The notes: generated from the letters alone by a model not told the origin. A stretch of DNA of 62,632 bases from Paenibacillus algorifonticola (GCF_000971975.1 NZ_LAQO01000047.1:1-62632); one strand, 5' to 3'. Positions 36,399-44,252 are shown, counted from the stretch's first letter. Numbers and translations are program-made.

Positions 36399-36651
36399 GG
36401 AAAGCATCGTGAATATTTTGGCAAAACTGCTGAGCCTAGAGCCGGAGCTGCTTGTGGCGCTTGGAGGGGATGCGGATTTAACGGAGCAGTATCTAAGCTC
36501 CGTTCTCGTGGTGGAGCTTGTGGTGGAACTGGAACAGTATTTTGGCCTGATGATCGATGATGAAGATTTATTGACGGAAAATGTCTCCACGATTCGAAAA
36601 ATCGGGGAGCTGATCTCGAAATATAAGGAGATGCAGCCATCAAAGGAGTGA
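36385..36651 (+). CDS. Acyl carrier protein 2, variant site
   Basis: An 88-residue acidic helical carrier protein. The site reads YLSSVLVVEL: Ser39 lies where the phosphopantetheine serine is expected, but the usual Asp before it is Ser38. The Asp helps phosphopantetheinyl transferases bind, so this protein may be a poor or special substrate. The ATG at 36385 lies inside the upstream dehydrogenase gene and the stop overlaps the start region of the monooxygenase, so it is tightly coupled to both. Confidence 0.78.
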   Translation: MLENKESIVNILAKLLSLEPELLVALGGDADLTEQYLSSVLVVELVVELEQYFGLMIDDEDLLTENVSTIRKIGELISKYKEMQPSKE

Positions 36652-36656
36652 GCGAA

Positions 36657-37721
36657 ATGGCTTTTTGCTGGATGCTTCCGCAGGGTGACCTTCATCGGAT
36701 AACGGAGCAGACTAGAGCTGCCGAAGGGTACGGCTTCGATTCCGTGTTGTTGATCAACGCGAATGATTACATGGACCCTTGGATTGCTGCCTCGTATTTA
36801 GCCGAGCGGACTGAAAAGCTGCGGTTCCTGATCGCACAAAATACGAGCTATATTCTGCCAACGGCAGCGGCGAAAGCGCTAGGCACATTAAACCTGCTAA
36901 CTGGCGGCCGGGCGGATATAAATGTGGTAACCGGCAGCTCGGCCATTGAGACGGGGCGCATGACGAAAGCGGCTAGCCACGAGCAGCGCTACGAGCGGAC
37001 GAAGGAGTTCATAGAACTGTTTCACCGGCTGCAAGAAGGTGAGACCATTCACTTTAGAGGCTCCTGGTTCGAGGTGAATCAAGGGGAGTTGTATCCGAAG
37101 CCGTCTTCTCGCGGCAGCGTGTTCATATCCGGCAGCTCCCCAGAGGCCATGCAAATCGCAGCTGCTGGCGGGCACCATTATTTAACGTACGGGCATGATT
37201 ATCCGGTTGTCAGCAAGCGGCTTGAAACGTTTCGCGGATACATCCCGAAGGCAAGTCTGCATCGTCCCAAGTGTGGCATTATGATCGATATAATCGCCAG
37301 AGAGACGACTGAATCGGCTTGGGCCGCAGCGGAGCGTTTTCTTGGCGGAACGAGCGCTATAGAGAAGCGCACGAACCGACTGTTCCGCAATAATTGCGAT
37401 GCTGCAGGTATTCAGAGCTACAAAGCGCATTATGCAGACCCGATGGCAAAAGTATCCGAGCACTTATGGGCAGGACTCGTGCAGCTGAATACATCAAACG
37501 GGTTTTCCATCGTCGGGTCGTACGAGGAGGTGCGGCAGTCGATTCAGAAGTTCCGGCAGCTAGGCGTAGACTATTTTATTCTGAGCGGGCTCGCGGGGCC
37601 CGATGAACAGTTGCGCATCGGCGAGTACATTCTCCCCTATGTAAGAGGAAATGGTGAATCTGATGGACTCTCGTCGGTGGGAAAGGAGGCCTCATCCCAT
37701 GGAAATGGACGTTATGCCTAA
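36657..37721 (+). CDS. Luciferase-like FMN monooxygenase (SsuD/BtrO-like)
   Basis: A 354-residue flavin-dependent TIM-barrel monooxygenase. Seen motifs: the start AFCWMLPQGDLHR, LNLLTGGRADINVVTGSS (phosphate/flavin loop), and SGSSPEAMQIAAAGGHHYL. It is close in style to alkanesulfonate monooxygenase SsuD and to BtrO, which hydroxylates a carrier-bound acyl chain in butirosin synthesis. It sits between a carrier protein and a BtrH-like transferase, which supports alpha-hydroxylation of a carrier-bound acyl group. The flavin reductase it needs is not encoded in the cluster. ATG at 36657 preferred: AAAGGAG lies 8 bases upstream. Confidence 0.85.
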   Translation: MAFCWMLPQGDLHRITEQTRAAEGYGFDSVLLINANDYMDPWIAASYLAERTEKLRFLIAQNTSYILPTAAAKALGTLNLLTGGRADINVVTGSSAIETGRMTKAASHEQRYERTKEFIELFHRLQEGETIHFRGSWFEVNQGELYPKPSSRGSVFISGSSPEAMQIAAAGGHHYLTYGHDYPVVSKRLETFRGYIPKASLHRPKCGIMIDIIARETTESAWAAAERFLGGTSAIEKRTNRLFRNNCDAAGIQSYKAHYADPMAKVSEHLWAGLVQLNTSNGFSIVGSYEEVRQSIQKFRQLGVDYFILSGLAGPDEQLRIGEYILPYVRGNGESDGLSSVGKEASSHGNGRYA

Positions 37722-38742
37722 GAAACCTTTTGCCATTCGCGCGGGCCTGCACTGCTTGTTCTCCGGTTTGTACCACATCCTTGAGCGAGAACGGCCGGAA
37801 GCGGCAGCGGAGAGCGATGAAGCGGATATATATTTCGAGACGAACGGACTGAATTTGGAGTACTACGGAGATTTGAACAGGGTATGGCTTGCGTCTCAGG
37901 AGGACATTGTTGATCGATTCGCCCAAACTTACGGACTCGAGCTGCATGCCTCGTTCGAGGCGGAGCTGGATCCGGATGCCGCGCTGCTGCGACTGCGGGA
38001 GGCTGTGCTTCAAGGCCGCATGCCGCTGCTGTTTGTACGTACGACATCGCTCGACTACCATGAGGTATTCAGAGACGGAGAGGAAAGAAATCACCTTGTA
38101 CTTCTGCTTAGCTGGGACGATGGCGGCGATTCGATAAGGATCGGCGACACCTCTTTTCTCGATAAGGCAGGGCACATCACTACCTACGAAGGAGTGTTAA
38201 CGGTTGATGCGCTGCGAAGAGGATTATGGGGCTATGCGTGGTTCCAGGCTGATGCAGAGCAGAATCCGCTCTCAGGATTAGGACGATTTACTGCGGCGCT
38301 CCAGAACATTCGCTCATTCAATCAAGGTTTAGAGTTGCCTGAACAAAGGTACCAAGGCAGTCTTGCCTACCGTATGTATGTAAGGGACTACGCTAAGCTG
38401 CCTGCGTTAGATGCTCTGGCCTTTTCTGCCGTGTGCCGGAATGTGTATTATTGCTTCCGGGTCGGGGGGATGCTTCATCAGCTCGACTACCTTGCGGCAT
38501 ATATTGGACGCTATAAAGGGCGATGGCCACAAGAGGGTCAAGAGCTTCTACACCGCGTGGAAGGATTGCGGGAGCAATGGCGCAAAGCACTGATGCAGTT
38601 ATACAAGGTCGGTTTATCCGTCCAGCGCGATAAGATCGGCCTTGTGCAGGAGCGATTCGCTCTACTTCTTGATGAGCACGAAAAGTTGCTGCGTACGCTG
38701 CTGAGCGCGGTAGGCGGGGAACAAGGAACTGCCCGCCGATGA
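37699..38742 (+). CDS. BtrH-like acyltransferase 2
   Basis: A 347-residue protein with the best BtrH N-terminal match in the window: GLHCLFSGLYHIL (the GxHC nucleophile segment, about residues 14-26) and the later His strand RNHLVLLLSWDDGGDSIRIGDTS, a papain-like Cys/His pair. A helical C-terminal half follows. BtrH takes an acyl group from a carrier protein to an amine. The ATG at 37699, 9 bases after AAAGGAGG (37682-37689), lies inside the monooxygenase gene; an in-frame ATG at 37651 is less likely. Confidence 0.75.
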   Translation: MEMDVMPKKPFAIRAGLHCLFSGLYHILERERPEAAAESDEADIYFETNGLNLEYYGDLNRVWLASQEDIVDRFAQTYGLELHASFEAELDPDAALLRLREAVLQGRMPLLFVRTTSLDYHEVFRDGEERNHLVLLLSWDDGGDSIRIGDTSFLDKAGHITTYEGVLTVDALRRGLWGYAWFQADAEQNPLSGLGRFTAALQNIRSFNQGLELPEQRYQGSLAYRMYVRDYAKLPALDALAFSAVCRNVYYCFRVGGMLHQLDYLAAYIGRYKGRWPQEGQELLHRVEGLREQWRKALMQLYKVGLSVQRDKIGLVQERFALLLDEHEKLLRTLLSAVGGEQGTARR

Positions 38743-39767
38743 AAACTAATCTATTTGTACAAGACGACAATGGACTCGTTCAAGAAGCCATCGGACGTTT
38801 TGTTGTAGAACGGGTCGCATTCGTTCCGCTGGAGAGCTATGAGAGCGCAGTATACGCATGGGAATTGGAGGGTCGCAAATTTATTCTAAAACTGACCCGG
38901 AAGAGCCGTCGAACTCGGGAACAGCTGATGGGAGAAATCGATTTTGTTCAATTTGTTGCCTCTCATGGCGTTTCCGTGGCTAGGCCCATCGTTGCAAGGA
39001 GCGGGCAATACGTAGAAAACATCGGCGGCAGCATGGATGGCATGGTGGACGGCGAAGGAAGTGGAGGCAGCGCGGGATACTGGGCGTATGCTTTCGAGTG
39101 GGCGGAGGGCGAGCGAGTCGGCCCCGGCCACTATGGCTCCAAGCTTTACAAAGTATGGGGGATCGCCATGGGACGGCTGCATAGCCTTGCCGAGCTGTAT
39201 GCGCCGAAGCAGCCCGAATGGATTCGTCCCAGATGGGAGGAATCTGAGCTGCTGCCAACGTTAGATGTGTGTGCCCTCAGCTCGTTTCCGGAGCTTCGAT
39301 CTGCGGCTGAGACATGGATGAGCAAAGTAAGGCGGATTCCCGAACATAAGGGGGAATTCGGTTTAATCCACAACGATATGCATCCTCGCAATTTTCATTG
39401 GACCGAGGAAGGCATCGTAATGTTCGATTTCGACGGATTGACGCATCATCATTATGCGAGCGACATTGCGGTTGCCTTATATTACGGTTTGGCGGAACAT
39501 AGCCGGGCGAGTGAGAACAGTTGGTCTCCGGAGCAATTCCTGCATTATTTTTTGGAAGGATATTCCGTTTGCCGGACCGTCTCAGCAGAGCTGCAGCGCC
39601 ATATTCCCGATTGGATGATGTTTCGTCATATTCAGCTTTATATGTTGTATTTCCGATCTTGGGGGGAGCGGCCTGCTGGTATCACGGAGAGATGGACCTT
39701 GAGCCGTTACAGGAAAGATATTATAGGAGGAACCTTGTTCGGCAAGAAGCCTGAGGATTTGGCATGA
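38739..39767 (+). CDS. APH-fold phosphotransferase
   Basis: A 342-residue kinase of the aminoglycoside phosphotransferase/SrkA fold. The catalytic loop is HNDMHPRNF (Asp213), and the metal-binding VMFDFDG follows. The ATP Lys lies in KFILKLTRK. It overlaps the BtrH-like gene by four bases. In an antibiotic cluster it may inactivate the product inside the producer (self-protection) or phosphorylate a biosynthetic intermediate; related housekeeping enzymes phosphorylate proteins or homoserine. Confidence 0.85.
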   Translation: MKTNLFVQDDNGLVQEAIGRFVVERVAFVPLESYESAVYAWELEGRKFILKLTRKSRRTREQLMGEIDFVQFVASHGVSVARPIVARSGQYVENIGGSMDGMVDGEGSGGSAGYWAYAFEWAEGERVGPGHYGSKLYKVWGIAMGRLHSLAELYAPKQPEWIRPRWEESELLPTLDVCALSSFPELRSAAETWMSKVRRIPEHKGEFGLIHNDMHPRNFHWTEEGIVMFDFDGLTHHHYASDIAVALYYGLAEHSRASENSWSPEQFLHYFLEGYSVCRTVSAELQRHIPDWMMFRHIQLYMLYFRSWGERPAGITERWTLSRYRKDIIGGTLFGKKPEDLA

Positions 39768-39807
39768 GCAAGTTATTTGCGTTCCAAGCCTAGAAAGGAG
39801 ACCCATA

Positions 39808-40068
39808 ATGAATCGTACGGAATGGAACAAGGAACATATCGAGGGTTATGTGCTGTCGCAGGTCAAGGAACAGCTTCAACTGCAGGAAGATGTCGCGCCA
39901 GATTATGAGCTGGCAAGCTATGGTATGGACTCTTTTGCTTCGATGAATCTTGTTGTAGCGTTCGAAACGAACTTCAATATCGTCTTTGAAGACGAGGAGT
40001 TGCTTTTCGAAAATTTTGCCACCGTACAAGATATGGTCGATCGTATTTACGGAAAGCTGCAGCCATGA
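39808..40068 (+). CDS. Acyl carrier protein 3
   Basis: An 86-residue acidic carrier protein with the site YGMDSFASMNL (Ser42, preceded by the normal Asp). It overlaps the next gene by four bases (ATGA at 40065), pairing it with BtrH-like protein 3. The ribosome site AAAGGAGACC precedes the ATG. Confidence 0.86.
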   Translation: MNRTEWNKEHIEGYVLSQVKEQLQLQEDVAPDYELASYGMDSFASMNLVVAFETNFNIVFEDEELLFENFATVQDMVDRIYGKLQP

Positions 40069-40946
40069 ATCTCGCGTGGGTTGATTGCTATATCGACAAG
40101 CTGCTCACCCTCTTTCCAGACATTCACCCTTATGCCGCAATGATAGACCGCTGGGCATTCAAGCCGGTATGGGACGGGAAAGGCGAGGAGGTGGATTTGA
40201 GCCGGGTGCTGGCTACGGAGGAACAGCTGCTTACATTCTATGGCATTGAGCGGAGTTGCGAAAATGACTGGATCGATGAGGCACTGCGAAGCGGGCATCT
40301 GGTATTACTTCCTTGCGATCTGTTCTACATGCCGCATGCCAAGGTGTTCTACGGTAAGGAGCATGCAGGACACTTCATTGTTGTGCGTGAGCTTCTGCCG
40401 GGCGGGAGTTACTTGATCTTCGACGATCATCCCGCGTTTTGCGGGAGGATGGATCGGACAGGACTAAAGGCTGCCCACGATGCATTGGGCTTGCCATATC
40501 AGAGGTTTTTGCCAGAAATGCTTCAGGTGACGGACGCTTCCGCGATTGGCTACGTGTCCCGCATGCTCAAGGCGGACTCCTTCTTCTTAAGCGACTTTGC
40601 ACGGCGATTACTGGTCTCGGAGGAAACGACGATGCGCAAATGTCTGATTCTGAAGGGAACGCGCCATTTCAATCATCGGCTGAATGGCTTCATCCGAATG
40701 GTGGACGCTGCGCCGCTACCTTCCGGGAAAGGCGAGGCCGTGTCGGAGTTGCGGCGTAGTATTATTCAGTATATGGACGACTGGAGAGTTACGGTCAATT
40801 TGGCCACGAGAGTCTTGCTTCAGCCGGAGCTGCCGATATGGGATCGTGTCCAGAATCGGCTAGAGAACCATCTGGAGAGCGAGGCGCTGCTTCCGAATGC
40901 AGCCGTTCGTTTTCTTGAGCTGTTGCATGCAGAGGCGAATGGTTAG
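40065..40946 (+). CDS. BtrH-like protein 3
   Basis: A 293-residue protein starting almost directly at the active-site helix: VDCYIDKLLTLF with Cys8, then LVLLPCDLFYMP, the His strand AGHFIVVRELLPG, and YLIFDDHPAFCGRM. This order (Cys helix, central strand, His strand, Asp/Asn strand) is that of BtrH-type domains. It is shorter than protein 2 because the region before the Cys is missing. Coupled to carrier protein 3, it should transfer that carrier's cargo. Confidence 0.65.
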   Translation: MNLAWVDCYIDKLLTLFPDIHPYAAMIDRWAFKPVWDGKGEEVDLSRVLATEEQLLTFYGIERSCENDWIDEALRSGHLVLLPCDLFYMPHAKVFYGKEHAGHFIVVRELLPGGSYLIFDDHPAFCGRMDRTGLKAAHDALGLPYQRFLPEMLQVTDASAIGYVSRMLKADSFFLSDFARRLLVSEETTMRKCLILKGTRHFNHRLNGFIRMVDAAPLPSGKGEAVSELRRSIIQYMDDWRVTVNLATRVLLQPELPIWDRVQNRLENHLESEALLPNAAVRFLELLHAEANG

Positions 40947-41176
40947 CTCGCGGGTATGGCGACGATAGATGTGACGGCAAGATGTGACCGGGAATATAGG
41001 CTACATTTTTTACTAACAACGACTTTAGCTTCTATCCAATCGGCAGTGAATACAAGGCGAATCAGGAAATGGCTGCAAACGATTTGCAATCCAGAGAAGG
41101 AGGCTCTTGCCTCCATGCTCGAAGCTCTGCAACGAAGAATACTAAGCTGACAAAACCTTCTACAAGGGAGGGGCAG

Positions 41177-43171
41177 ATGTCGATGACGCTCACTAGGTAT
41201 GATAGTGTACGATTAACGAGTTTACGGCTGGCTTGGGGGCTCGTGCTGACGAAATACCATGAGCCCGGGCAGCTTCAGCTGTACGTGAATGAGCAAGGGA
41301 GCCCGCCAGTGTGGAGCTGCGAGCGAATCGGTGAGGCTCCGGGCTCCGGCAATTGGACTTATTTGGAACTAGGCTGCTCTGTGGAGGAAACCATTGAAAA
41401 CTGGCTGCAGCAGCTTCAGGCAGTGCTTGGCATTCCTGCAATGGACGAGGTTATTGCAGCTTCTCCGCAGCGATGTTCCTCGGAATGGCTGGATGAGCTT
41501 GAACAAATCGTGTATGACGATGCGAGATGGAATGGGCATTTGCACGAAAATATTTCTATAGAGCGTTTCAAGTCCCATGTGGCCAGCCTGGAGGAGGCGC
41601 TGCTTCAAAAGCGGAATCAGCTGCTTAGGGATGTGCCCATGCTGCTAGCTGATGAATATATGCAGCTCATAAGGGACTTCAACCGGACAACGCTGGAGTT
41701 TCCACGGGAGAGGTCGATACATGGACTGTTCTCGGAACGCGCGGCGTCGCATTCGGAGCGTATAGCAGTTGTTTCGAATTCTGGCAACTTGTCTTACGGG
41801 GAACTGGAGAGAGAATCCAGCAGACTTGCCGCATCGCTGCACAAGAGGGGAGTCGGCAAGGGGCAGATCGTTGCCATTACGGCCGACCGCACGCCAGAAA
41901 TGCTGATCGGTTTATTGGCGATATTGAAAGCAGGCGCCGCATATATGCCCATCGATCTCCGCGCCCCCGAGGCGCATAACCGCACTATTTTGGAGGACTG
42001 CGGAGCTCAAATCGTAATCTCCCGCACGCGGCTGCAGGGATTTCAGACGCTTGATCCATACGAGGCTTTTTCTTATTCAGACGAGGCTGAGAAGAACGTT
42101 TTCACGTCGAGCGATTCAGAGCTCCTGGCGTACGTCATCTATACATCGGGAACGACGGGAGCCTCTAAGGGGGTTATGATCCGGCATCGGAGCGTCATCA
42201 ATTACGCAGCTTGGTTTAACGCCCAATATGGAAGAGAGGAGCCGCTTCGTGTGCTTCTATCCGCCAACTTGACGTTTGACGCATCGGTAGAGTCAATCTT
42301 TTGCACCTTGCTAGGGGGCGGCAGCGTCGTCATGATTCAAACCGAGCTGTTGCTGCATCAGCGTGCATTCCGGCAATTCATTGACAAGCATCAGGTACAG
42401 GTCATTCATCTTGTCCCTACGCTGCTGGATCGACTGCTGTCGGAAGGAGAGCGGCTCGCTAGCGTGCATATTGTGATTTCCGGAGGAGAAGCCCTTGAGC
42501 AGGGGCTGAAGGACCGTCTTCTGCACAAGGGATATCGGGTTTATAATCACTACGGTCCGACGGAGGCGACGGTCGTGTCCGTAACCGCCGAGCTGAAGGA
42601 AGGTTTACCCGTAACGATTGGCAAGCCGATTGGAAATACAAGCATTTACATCGTTAATTCACACATGCAGCTTTGCCCGATCGGTGTGATGGGGGAAATC
42701 TGCATTGCCGGAGAAGGCTTGGCTGCGGGATATCTTCAACGTGAGGATCTGATGAAGCAAAGGTTTGTTCCGAACCCATTCGAACCAGGAGCTTTGTTAT
42801 ACCGCACCGGTGACTTTGGAAAATGGCTGCCGGAGGGGCTAATTGAGTATGTCGGCAGAGTCGACGATCAACTGAAAATCAATGGCATACTCGTTCATCC
42901 TGAAACGATTCGTAAAGCGGTTGAGGCTCATCCGGCGATTCAAGCTGCCATCGTCATTTTTTCACCGGATGAGGAGGGAGGTAAGCTGATCGTTTTTTAT
43001 CGCCTAGAGCAGCCTGGTGCGGTAACGGTAACGGAACTGCGAGCATTCTTGCTTCAGCTGCTGCCGCCCTCGATCATCCCTAAGCAGTTTGTCGAGCTTC
43101 AGGAATTCCCGCTTAATTTAAATGGGAAGGTGGATAAAAAACGACTGCTTACGAAGCAGGAGAGCGTCTAA
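41177..43171 (+). CDS. Stand-alone NRPS adenylation protein with remnant condensation region
   Basis: A 664-residue protein. Residues ~1-165 resemble only the tail of a condensation domain and its linker to the A domain (RDFNRTTLEF...SIHGLFSERAA); no HHxxxDG motif is seen. The adenylation domain follows with A3 YTSGTTGASKG (322-332), A5 YGPTEAT (from 459), A8 GRVDDQLKINGILVHPETI (from 560, atypical) and A10 NGKVDKKRL (from 649). No carrier domain is fused, so the activated amino acid must go to one of the three free carriers. Reading by eye against GrsA, the pocket code is roughly D-A-E-H-V-S-H-V-V-K, which I cannot assign. The ATG at 41177 follows AAGGGAGGGG; ATG 41183 is the alternative. 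Last gene of the cluster. Confidence 0.85.
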   Translation: MSMTLTRYDSVRLTSLRLAWGLVLTKYHEPGQLQLYVNEQGSPPVWSCERIGEAPGSGNWTYLELGCSVEETIENWLQQLQAVLGIPAMDEVIAASPQRCSSEWLDELEQIVYDDARWNGHLHENISIERFKSHVASLEEALLQKRNQLLRDVPMLLADEYMQLIRDFNRTTLEFPRERSIHGLFSERAASHSERIAVVSNSGNLSYGELERESSRLAASLHKRGVGKGQIVAITADRTPEMLIGLLAILKAGAAYMPIDLRAPEAHNRTILEDCGAQIVISRTRLQGFQTLDPYEAFSYSDEAEKNVFTSSDSELLAYVIYTSGTTGASKGVMIRHRSVINYAAWFNAQYGREEPLRVLLSANLTFDASVESIFCTLLGGGSVVMIQTELLLHQRAFRQFIDKHQVQVIHLVPTLLDRLLSEGERLASVHIVISGGEALEQGLKDRLLHKGYRVYNHYGPTEATVVSVTAELKEGLPVTIGKPIGNTSIYIVNSHMQLCPIGVMGEICIAGEGLAAGYLQREDLMKQRFVPNPFEPGALLYRTGDFGKWLPEGLIEYVGRVDDQLKINGILVHPETIRKAVEAHPAIQAAIVIFSPDEEGGKLIVFYRLEQPGAVTVTELRAFLLQLLPPSIIPKQFVELQEFPLNLNGKVDKKRLLTKQESV

Positions 43172-43175
43172 GTAC

Positions 43176-43680
43176 AACGATATGATGTTTTGACAGCGAT
43201 AAGCGAGCCGCCTTTTATCAATAAAGATTCGCAGTAGCATGCGGCGCTGAGCCAGATGGCGACAGGGCCCTGTCTTGCGGGAACAGGTTGTGAAAATAAT
43301 GAAGCTGGCCATCGTCTAATAGGCTTGCAGAAGGCTGCCCTTCCTTGGAGGGGCGGCTTTTTTCCATTTTAAGCTGCACGTTTCCACAATTTCATTAGGG
43401 TTGCTTCCAAGAATATCGACCAGCGATATTTCATTGCTTTCTTTGTCCGTACCGATCGGATCATGCAGCGGTACGTCCTTACGCGTTATTTTCAAGGAAC
43501 GAAGATGCATTAAAATTTCGTTTTTGATACAGTGGGCAGCAAGTTTCGCTAGCTTCGTGCCTTTTCCTGTAAGAAAGCTTTCAATGGCTTTAATCAGCCT
43601 CAGCGTGCACGAACATCAATTTTACATTCTATGTAGGCGATGGCCCATATGCGTATGTACATTCGAAAAGACGTAATCAA
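43176..43680. repeat. Degenerate direct copy of the 18.6-19.8 kb region
   Basis: Starting a few bases after the adenylation gene stop, this stretch repeats in the same orientation the end of the 198-residue protein gene (43183-43237 against 18601-18654), the following intergenic part (to about 43366), then, after a jump, a piece of sigK (43362-43600 against about 19219-19465) and, after another jump, the sigK upstream region (about 43617-43665 against 19770-19820). Divergence and deletions show it is old. With the left original it forms direct repeats around the biosynthetic region. Confidence 0.85.
43362..43600 (-). pseudogene. sigK fragment (minus strand)
   Basis: The minus strand encodes a decayed piece of SigK corresponding to about residues 85-165, still legible as MHLRSLKITRKDVPLHDPIG and NEISLVDILGSNPNEIVET. 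Both ends of the gene are missing, so it cannot make a sigma factor. It is part of the duplicated segment to the right of the cluster. Confidence 0.85.
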
Positions 43681-43711
43681 ACAAAATTAATAAGTCTATA
43701 GAGGAGGTTTT

Positions 43712-43812
43712 AATGAAATTACGCTTATCGATATTCTCGGCACAGAGGCTGGCGATATTGTAGATAAGGTACAGATGAAGATTGAAAAGTCCAAAATCTA
43801 CAGAAATCTCGA
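43712..43812 (+). pseudogene. Second sigK fragment (plus strand)
   Basis: On the plus strand, about 34 codons read NEITLIDILGTE...DIVDKVQMKIEKSKIYRNL, matching SigK residues ~140-172 but more divergent than the minus-strand fragment. It is inverted relative to the other copy and fused directly to an SLH fragment. GAGGAGG at 43701-43707 looks like a ribosome site but leads to no long frame. Confidence 0.75.
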
Positions 43813-44202
43813 CACTTCGATCTGATTGATGAAAGCGCCGTCTCTTCATTCGGTGATGTAGAGCGGGATGCCTGGTATTACGGTGCCATTGCCAGCGCCG
43901 AGAAGCTGGGCATCGTGGAAGGGCAGACGGAGAACCGCTTTGGCGTTCAGGCTTCAATGACCCGTGAGGATATGGCCGTCATTTTGAGCCGATTAATGGA
44001 GCTGCTCAAAACCGAGCCTCCTGTCCGGTCGGAGCAAGTGCAGTTTGCCGATGCCAAGGACATCAGCCGCTACGCAGAAGCGGCTGTTGCAGCGATGCAG
44101 CGCGCAGGCATCATTCAAGGCTTTGAGGATGGACGCTTTGTGCCGAAGGGAGCGGCAACCCGCGCTCAGGCAGCTGTCATGATCGACAGGCTGCTGCAAT
44201 AG
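43813..44202 (+). pseudogene. 3' fragment of an SLH-domain surface protein
   Basis: About 125 codons encode most of one SLH domain (SSFGDVERDAWYYGAIASAEK... EDMAVILSRLM) and a complete last SLH domain ending AATRAQAAVMIDRLLQ and a stop. No start, signal peptide or upstream catalytic part is present. It resembles the tail of the lyase at 2034 but is not identical. It probably marks the broken end of a former S-layer-anchored protein gene. An internal ATG at 43915 or later could give a short product, but without export it would be pointless. Confidence 0.8.
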
Positions 44203-44211
44203 CATGAACGA

Positions 44212-44252
44212 AGAGCCCTGCCTCCGGGATTTCGGAAGCAGGGCTCTTGTCT
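44212..44252 (+). terminator. Intrinsic terminator after the SLH fragment
   Basis: AAGAGCCCTGCCTCCG pairs with CGGAAGCAGGGCTCTT around GGATTT, followed by a weak T-rich stretch. It is a leftover of the truncated surface-protein gene and insulates the transporter operon downstream. Confidence 0.7.

Noticed and set aside
40956..41150. A 64-codon frame between BtrH-like protein 3 and the adenylation gene
   Set aside because: It has no ribosome site before its ATG and no recognisable sequence; the gap more likely is the remnant of upstream NRPS coding sequence.
41069..41176. An earlier start for the adenylation protein
   Set aside because: The extra 36 residues are low-complexity and unlike a condensation domain, and the good ribosome site lies just before 41177.
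22208..43171. A standard 2-deoxystreptamine aminoglycoside cluster
   Set aside because: No 2-deoxy-scyllo-inosose synthase and no PLP aminotransferase are encoded; only the side-chain-type logic is shared.
19011..43680. A skin-type element that splits sigK and is removed during sporulation
   Set aside because: The left sigK is complete with its start, stop, terminator and promoter. The right pieces duplicate internal parts rather than supplying a missing half.
43913..44202. A functional short SLH protein starting at an internal ATG
   Set aside because: No signal peptide or ribosome site; SLH domains act only outside the cell, and the sequence upstream continues as SLH code without a start.
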